A DNA stretch of 64,000 nucleotides from NCBI GenBank assembly GCA_009760855.2, contig WPIO01000071.1:1404001-1468000 (forward strand), read 5' to 3'. Shown here piece by piece: positions 60,866-64,000 of the stretch (positions within the stretch are counted from its first letter, which is position 1; each line of letters begins with the position of its first letter). The notes under the pieces are model-generated. The model was given only the letters and a program-made list of their open reading frames with translations, did no database searches and was not told the DNA's origin. This stretch comes from Cristatella mucedo (taxonomy: Eukaryota; Bryozoa; Phylactolaemata; Cristatellidae). Made by a program: the position numbers and the translations under genes.

Positions 60866-63498
60866 ACCAGGCCAGAACGGCAGTTGAATTACACTTCGCC
60901 TTCTATGCGGATGTCTATTAAAATATTTACTCATATATATATATATATATTTATGAGTAAATATTTTAATAGACTTCCCTAACTTAGAAGGCTATAATTG
61001 CATCCCCAACCGATTTAATAGAGACCAACCATACAGGATCAGGAAATTTTGAAGATTTCGGCGGGAGGCACTGTCCAGCTTTGATCATTAGTTGTACCTG
61101 AGTATTACTGTACCTAAGAGTTGTACCTGAGTATTACTGTACCTGAGCATTACCAGAGCTTTGCCTGAGCAGTACCCGAGGCTTACCTGAACAGTACCTG
61201 AGCCTTACCTGAAAACTAGCCGAGCATCGACCATCGTGGCCAGGTTTGATTATTAGTCAAGGCTACCTGAGCTGCTGTCCAGGCAACCTTGAATACACCA
61301 TGGACGTTTGCTGCTACTGCTTCTGTTCAGAGACGCTGCTGTTGCTACTGCTTCTGCCTCTGCTCAGCGACCCCGCTGCTGCTACTGCGTTTGCTGGCCT
61401 GCTTCGATAATTGGCGGTACGTACGCTTTGAAAGGGCAAAGCGTTGTTTGCAGCCATGGAATCTTTCTCAAATAACCTTTCGTTGGACTCCCACGTCAGC
61501 TCCGCAGTTGAGCTGGTTTGGCACTGTAGTTAGGGTGCTCGCCCTGACATAGGTGTGGCCGAGGTCGTGGGCTCGAGCCCCACGGCATACGTGAAGCACC
61601 TGAACCAAGATTAAGTTCTCTTAGGCCGCTATACGAATGAATTCTACTTATTTACCTCTGCATTCTTTCAGCTTAAAAAGCATGGCGAAACAGCGCGCTG
61701 CAAAAATTCGGGCGTGCTTCTTACAGGGACAGAGGCATCCGAGTTGTTCCGTGCATGTGTCACGTGTGAGACGGCATCCCGTCCCGGCCATCCGCCTAGA
61801 CTTCCGTCGCATCCCGCTCGCAGGTCATCTGGCCTGTGCACCAGAACCCGCATAGCTAGTTGACGATTCGGCGAACGGGCTTCAAGCCTTTACCTTGTCT
61901 GACCTGAGCGTAGCAAGAGAACGAGGCTGCAGCAGTCTCTTGCTGGCTTTTCCTGTGCTGACTGACTGACTCCTCGTCAAGCAGCTGACTGAATTCAAGG
62001 TTTCGTCGCTCGCTAGATTCAGGTCCCTTCATTCTCTTGCTCCAACCTCTCTGAGCTGCGTCTCTGTCGGGTTAGGCATCGTCATAACCGCTCGCTTTTT
62101 CGGCTCGTGTCTCTTACCCACGCCTCGAAGCGGTGACCTCGAATCTTTTGGAGACTTTGGTGCCGTCAGTCAACGTCGAATTCTCCAGAAGCTGCCCACT
62201 CTCTCCTGACTAGCGTTACGATATTCTCTGACTTGAGAGCATTTAAACAAGAGCTAGAAAGCACACCTGTTCCTTAAACCATATGGTGCGTACTTGAGTA
62301 TTGGCATTAATATTTGTAATTTGCATGTTGACCCGGTGCATGTCACCCCTAACCATATTATTCATTGTGTTTGTTTTTTCAAGCATGATTTTACTTACCA
62401 TTCAATTGCATTTCCATTTGCAGCAAATGTAAAGCGCCTAGAGAGAGATTGAGTTCTCTGAGGGCGCTTTATCAAGTGTATTATTATTATTATTATATGC
62501 TAAAACCGCGACGACGCTGTGCATTTCATCGGAGCGCTTCCTCGCCGGCTTATGTAAAGTATCTAAAAAGCGATTTGATTCTCTTGGAGCGGTACATATA
62601 TTTCGTGCGATAATTATTACCAGTATTAGTATCTCCTAGCGAGAAGTACGGAAAGAGCGAAAAATACAATACATCTAGGGGCCAACGAGTTCCGATCCAA
62701 CGAAGAAGCTTTCTTGCTTTTTATCGAATAGGGGATTGGTCTCTTGAAAGCAAAAGCTGAAATTGGTTGACAAAGGTTAAAATATTAAAGGTCAATTATA
62801 AAAGTCGACTTTCTGGTATTTGCCGATAATGATGGGCTCGAAACTCAAACTCGGTGCCGTTCACGTCGTGCTCGAGCGACGGTTCGCTGATAGCATAAGA
62901 GGCCTTAGCAACGCGACGGGTAAATGCAGTGGCTTGCGGCAGTCAAATGCAACGCTTAGCAGTACGCAAGTGCAGCGCTTCGACGTGCAACGCACCCCTG
63001 CTATTCTGCTGGGCCTGCGTGTGACTGTACTCAGGAGGCGATTCTTCTTAGTTGCTTGTATTATTTCTCCTTCTACATCAGGACGACGCCGTGATGTGTA
63101 CTGTCAAGCTGACAAAAGAGCGTCTTGTATATTAGCATGTATTTTATTCATACATTTGCATGTCTTCGCATATGTATTCATATATTTGCATATATATGCA
63201 TTTATTAGCATATTGATTCATATATTTGCATGTATTCATTCATACATTTGCATGTCTTTATTCATATAATTGCTTATATTTCTTCGTATATTTGCATGCA
63301 TGTATTCATATATTTGTATGTGTTTGCATGTATTTTTCATATATTAGCAAGGAAATCTTTGTTTTTACTAGGAATAATATCCTTCTGCATCATGTTCGGT
63401 CTGGTCATCAGCAACATGGGCGAGAAAGCGCTGCTCGTTGCGAAATTCTTTTGCGAACTCAGCGAGGTCATAATGCGAATGGTAGCCATTATCATGTG
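46523..63498 (+). CDS. EAAT: Excitatory amino acid transporter (SLC1 family), 5' part of gene, six exons
   Basis: Sodium-coupled glutamate/aspartate transporter of the plasma membrane; the role is known for the family. Exons 46523-46633, 51224-51425, 55645-55861, 57670-57854, 58278-58400 and 63372-63498 all have AG/GT borders. They join without a stop into 321 complete codons plus two bases of the next. Residues 1-37 are a cytoplasmic N-terminus. TM1 is at about 44-68, TM2 at 83-105 (with [17 protein letters not shown]), TM3 at 121-143, and the extracellular loop at about 145-272. TM4 starts near GINVMG (275-280), and TM5 begins near 309 and is cut at the Trp codon. Five N-glycosylation sequons lie at N208, N216, N220, N242 and N246. 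[13 protein letters not shown] and [12 protein letters not shown] match family signatures. The family is usually about 500-570 residues long; HP1, TM7 and HP2 with the substrate and sodium sites must lie beyond 64000. EAAT fits better than the neutral amino acid (ASCT) branch, but this half does not settle it. Confidence 0.93.
46634..51223 (+). other. Transporter intron 1
   Basis: 4.6 kb from GTAAGA to TTATAG. It holds an inverted repeat (47874-47890 with 47952-47968), a diverged SINE B on the minus strand (48812-48965), a tight hairpin (49800-49832), and an AATAAA in LTR-like context near 47441. ORFs of about 100-137 codons (48056, 50277) resemble nothing known. Confidence 0.6.
48812..48965 (-). 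mobile_element. SINE family B copy 4 (old, minus strand)
   Basis: Read on minus: CCAGTGGCTAAAGTGCTAGC, an inserted AAGGTGAATGAATGCATG, then GACCAAGGTCTTGGGCTCGA (B-box region), and a tail AAAGTACCCGAATACAGACT with TTCGGGCACT. Same order of parts as the other B copies, strongly diverged. Confidence 0.7.
51224..51425 (+). CDS. EAAT: Transporter exon 2 (TM1-TM2)
   Basis: Acceptor TTCTTATAG, donor GTAAGC. 67 codons plus one base, ending in the first base of a Gly codon. It encodes TM1 ([20 protein letters not shown]) and the highly conserved [22 protein letters not shown] of TM2. Confidence 0.95.
51643..51772 (-). mobile_element. SINE family A copy 6
   Basis: Minus strand: CCGTGATACC head, GGTTCGAATCC B-box, then GGCGATCC, AAGGCTCTTACGCCGCT and GAGGCTGTTAAATCAGC. 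The central hairpin is deleted. Confidence 0.8.
52190..52400 (+). mobile_element. Decayed LINE coding fragment
   Basis: ATCAACTTCAAGGTTCTGTC, CTCACTGCTTAGGTCCCTCC and CATCGCCTCGCAATGCCCTG follow, with many changes, the region coding [17 protein letters not shown] of the copy at 59532. Confidence 0.65.
52534..52683 (+). mobile_element. SINE family B copy 5
   Basis: GCGCTGGTTTGTCCCAGTGA head with a short duplication of GAAGGTGAAGGTG. B-box region GGGCTCAAGCCCC, tail AAGCACCTGAATAGAGATTA with TTCCCTCAGAGCGCTTTAC, and an A/T-rich end. The tail is closer to the LINE than in the other B copies. Confidence 0.82.
53490..53650. repeat. 12-bp minisatellite TATGTATGCTGC
   Basis: About a dozen units alternating TATGTATGCTGC and the shorter TTGTATGCTGC. 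The Met-Tyr-Ala-Ala ORF is a product of the repeat. Confidence 0.93.
54091..54216. repeat. 40-bp unit, three identical tandem copies
   Basis: Units at 54091-54130, 54131-54170 and 54171-54210 show no mismatch and are followed by six bases of a fourth. Each unit starts AAGGCGAGAGCTAGTGTGAG. Confidence 0.97.
54571..54728 (-). mobile_element. SINE family A copy 7 (diverged)
   Basis: Minus strand: a tRNA-like head with GGTGCTCGCGATTCACGACC, B-box GGGTTCGAGCC, then CACCGTCGCTG reversed, AAGGCTATTCTGCGGCTGC and AGGCTGTTGAATCAGTT. Confidence 0.72.
55645..55861 (+). CDS. EAAT: Transporter exon 3 (TM3 and start of outer loop)
   Basis: Acceptor CTCTTCCAG, donor GTGAGC. It starts with two bases completing Gly105 and ends with two bases of Arg177. 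It encodes [22 protein letters not shown]3 ([19 protein letters not shown]), then a charged stretch and [10 protein letters not shown], a family-typical lead into the next helix. Confidence 0.95.
56276..56305. repeat. 30-bp perfect palindrome
   Basis: GCAGAGTGTCGGCTG is followed immediately by its exact reverse complement. A partial third copy (CCGCCGACACTCCGCC) follows. Confidence 0.96.
56803..57088 (+). mobile_element. LINE 3' UTR fragment
   Basis: CAGTATTTAGTGGGCCCCTG, TGCACCCCTAACCATGTTAT, the tail GTAAAGTGACTAGAAAGAGA with TTCTCCGAGGGCACT, and (ATT)n. Here the outer stem reads AGTG...CACT instead of AGCG...CGCT. Confidence 0.85.
57670..57854 (+). CDS. EAAT: Transporter exon 4 (outer loop, three sequons)
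   Basis: Acceptor ATGTTTTAG, donor GTGAGT. It completes Arg177, then [20 protein letters not shown] (a family motif), then a Pro/Ala/Ser/Asn-rich stretch with NAS at 208 and 216 and NVT at 220. It ends with one base of Ser239. Confidence 0.93.
57855..58277 (+). other. Transporter intron 4 with AT/GT tract
   Basis: A short intron. 57888-58010 is an ATATAC/TATGTG/AT-rich tract with imperfect self-complementarity. Acceptor ACGTTATAG. Confidence 0.85.
58278..58400 (+). CDS. EAAT: Transporter exon 5 (outer loop end, start of TM4)
   Basis: 41 residues with sequons NQS at 242 and NAS at 246, then [25 protein letters not shown] is the conserved entry to TM4 (compare GxNxLG in the family). Donor GTAAGC; ends with one base of Gly280. 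Confidence 0.9.
59282..59460 (-). mobile_element. SINE family A copy 8
   Basis: Minus strand: TGATGGCACACTAGGTAAGG, GGTTCGATTCC B-box, hairpin TATCGCCACTGCAAGCGGTG, AAGGCTCTTCTGTCGCTATA, AAGAGGCTGTTTAATCAGCT. Well preserved. Confidence 0.92.
59532..60458 (+). pseudogene. LINE reverse transcriptase, C-terminal part (5'-truncated)
   Basis: A 308-codon frame of a CR1/L2-like non-LTR retrotransposon. Residues 19-28 ([10 protein letters not shown]) hold the catalytic YADD of the palm. [14 protein letters not shown] follows, then [15 protein letters not shown], and the typical C-terminal [31 protein letters not shown] and [16 protein letters not shown]. The frame ends in TGA at 60456. Homology begins near residue 15; the fingers, most of the palm and any endonuclease are missing, so it is dead by truncation. 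It is not a host gene despite lying in a transporter intron. Of all copies in the window it is the longest intact frame and the best reference for the family. Confidence 0.95.
59568..60697 (+). mobile_element. LINE copy (reference), with 3' UTR, hairpin tail and (ATT)n
   Basis: Coding end, then a 3' UTR with TCACCCATAACCATATTATT and ATTCAATTGCATTTCACTTT. The tail hairpin pairs AAGCGCC with GGCGCTT around AGAGAGAGATTAAGTTCTCT, and is followed by (ATT)n/(GTT)n instead of poly(A). The 5' border near 59568 is typical of truncated reverse transcription. Confidence 0.93.
60769..60863. repeat. (AT)n microsatellite
   Basis: AT dinucleotide, interrupted once by CGGTTTACTCAT near 60785. Confidence 0.97.
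60913..60974. repeat. Hairpin: 23-bp arms around an (AT)n loop
   Basis: The left arm, 60913-60935, is GTCTATTAAAATATTTACTC plus ATA; the right arm, 60952-60974, is its exact reverse complement; 16 A/T bases lie between. Confidence 0.96.
61085..61225. repeat. Degenerate GTACCTGAG minisatellite
   Basis: About ten irregular units of 14-18 bases around GTACCTGAGTATTACT, GCCTGAGCAGTACC and similar. Confidence 0.85.
61459..61509 (+). mobile_element. LINE coding fragment, part left of a SINE
   Basis: TTTCGTTGGACTCCCACGTC and AGCTCCGCAGTT match the region CTCTCGTTAGACGACCACATCAGCTCTACAGT of the copy at 59532. It resumes at 61656. Confidence 0.75.
61510..61655 (+). mobile_element. SINE family B copy 6, nested in a LINE
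   Basis: GAGCTGGTTTGGCACTGTAG head, GGGCTCGAGCCCC, tail AAGCACCTGAACCAAGATTA with TTCTCTTAGGCCGCT, and an end of ATTCTACTTATTTAC. The outer stem of the tail carries mismatches. Confidence 0.88.
61656..62490 (+). mobile_element. LINE copy, part right of the SINE, with tail
   Basis: Continues with CTGCATTCTTTCAGCTTAAA, AAAATTCGGGCGTGCTTCTT and GTGCATGTGTCACGTG, through the decayed coding region (AGGTCCCTTCATTCTCTTGC), to a well-kept 3' UTR, the hairpin tail and (ATT)n. Coding parts are much more diverged than the last 170 bases. Confidence 0.85.
63125..63345. repeat. Degenerate ATTCATATATTTGCATG tandem repeat
   Basis: About ten irregular units of 16-24 bases mixing CATATATTTGCATG, CATACATTTGCATG and TTATTAGCAT, ending 26 bases before exon 6. 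Confidence 0.88.
63372..63498 (+). CDS. EAAT: Transporter exon 6 (TM4 rest, start of TM5)
   Basis: Acceptor TTTTTACTAG, donor GTAAGC. It encodes [20 protein letters not shown], then [20 protein letters not shown] and M, plus two bases (TG) of the next codon. In the family the next residues are W-Y-SP-.-G, so a Trp is expected to be completed by exon 7, outside the window. Confidence 0.95.
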
Positions 63499-64000
63499 GT
63501 AAGCACCGCCCGCTTGCTTTGAACTGGTTCAAACGTCTCGCCGCCGCCAATGAATGCGCATCAGGGGCCCAGCGCTCTGTGCAAACTGCAGAAACTCTGC
63601 GAGCCGTGTTTCTGTCAAAATCGTTCTTTTACAGCCGAGCAGCAGCCGGCTCCAACCTTTGGCTGCTGCTTGGCGGCTGCGAACTCGTATCATTCTGCTG
63701 CCGCTCGTGGCAAAATGGGTGCCAGTCGCAGCCTCCGAGAGTGGCGGCAGCGCTGGTGGTGCTGGGTGGCGGGGGGGGGGACGAGCGGCACGACGGCGGC
63801 GAGAACTGAGACAGCCGAATGCTCGGCGATGCGTCCGACGACGCTTTCGGAGTGCACACACCCGCATTCCCGAATGCTCGACAGGACGTGGGAGCGCCAT
63901 GTCCGAGCGTCTTTTACTCTCTAAATACTTTTAGCATTACAGCAGTATTTATATGACATTATATAAAAAAAATATATAATAAGCATAACAATTATTTTAA
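63499..64000 (+). other. Transporter intron 6 (start)
   Basis: Begins GTAAGCACC. A 10-base G run lies at 63771-63780, and the last 60 bases are A/T-rich. ORFs in the GC-rich part are shadows of composition. Confidence 0.7.

Larger units (their letters stand above)
58401..63371 (+). other. Transporter intron 5
   Basis: 5.0 kb from GTAAGC to TTTTTACTAG. It contains SINE A (59282), the best LINE copy (59568-60697), (AT)n (60769), a fold-back (60913), a GTACCTGAG minisatellite (61085), a LINE interrupted by SINE B (61459-62490), and an ATTCATATATTTGCATG-like repeat (63125-63345) just before exon 6. 58401-59281 and 62491-63124 show nothing recognisable. Confidence 0.75.

Overview
This window is animal nuclear DNA, dominated by repeats. 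The argument for an animal is one recognisable gene: a spliced excitatory amino acid transporter (SLC1/EAAT family) on the + strand. Six coding exons lie between 46523 and 63498, and the C-terminal half of the gene runs off the right edge. There is no bacterial-type operon, rRNA or CRISPR array. The retroelement is a non-LTR type with a CR1/L2-like reverse transcriptase tail, of a kind common in aquatic invertebrates. The phylum cannot be fixed from the sequence alone.

Layout. 1-2.4 kb is a degenerate CTG/CTC-rich minisatellite. 3.28-9.39 kb is one continuous satellite of a 14-bp unit, about 435 copies, with signs of higher-order structure. 9.4-31.9 kb is intergenic DNA with scattered LINE fragments, two tRNA-derived SINE families (here A and B), a 58-unit pure CAG tract next to a 38-bp perfect palindrome, and long (AT)n and fold-back structures. 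31.9-44.5 kb is GC-rich and carries several long (CT)n and (GA)n tracts. 44.5-46.5 kb is GC-rich, trinucleotide-rich DNA in front of the transporter gene. From 46.5 kb to the right edge lie the exons and introns, with LINEs, SINEs and minisatellites in the introns.

The transporter exons join with consistent intron phases (0, 1, 2, 1, 1) into 321 codons without a stop. They cover the cytoplasmic N-terminus, TM1-TM3, a Ser/Ala/Asn-rich extracellular loop with five N-glycosylation sequons, TM4 and the start of TM5. The substrate-binding HP1/TM7/HP2 core is not in the window.

The mobile elements form a linked system. The LINE ends in a hairpin followed by (ATT)n, and SINE family B ends in nearly the same hairpin, so B probably uses the LINE's retrotransposition machinery. 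Several insertions are nested: SINE A in a LINE, SINE B in a LINE, a LINE in a GC minisatellite and SINE A in a (GA)n tract. No wholly new protein system was found. The most unusual items are the satellite, the palindromes, the CAG tract and the LINE/SINE pair.
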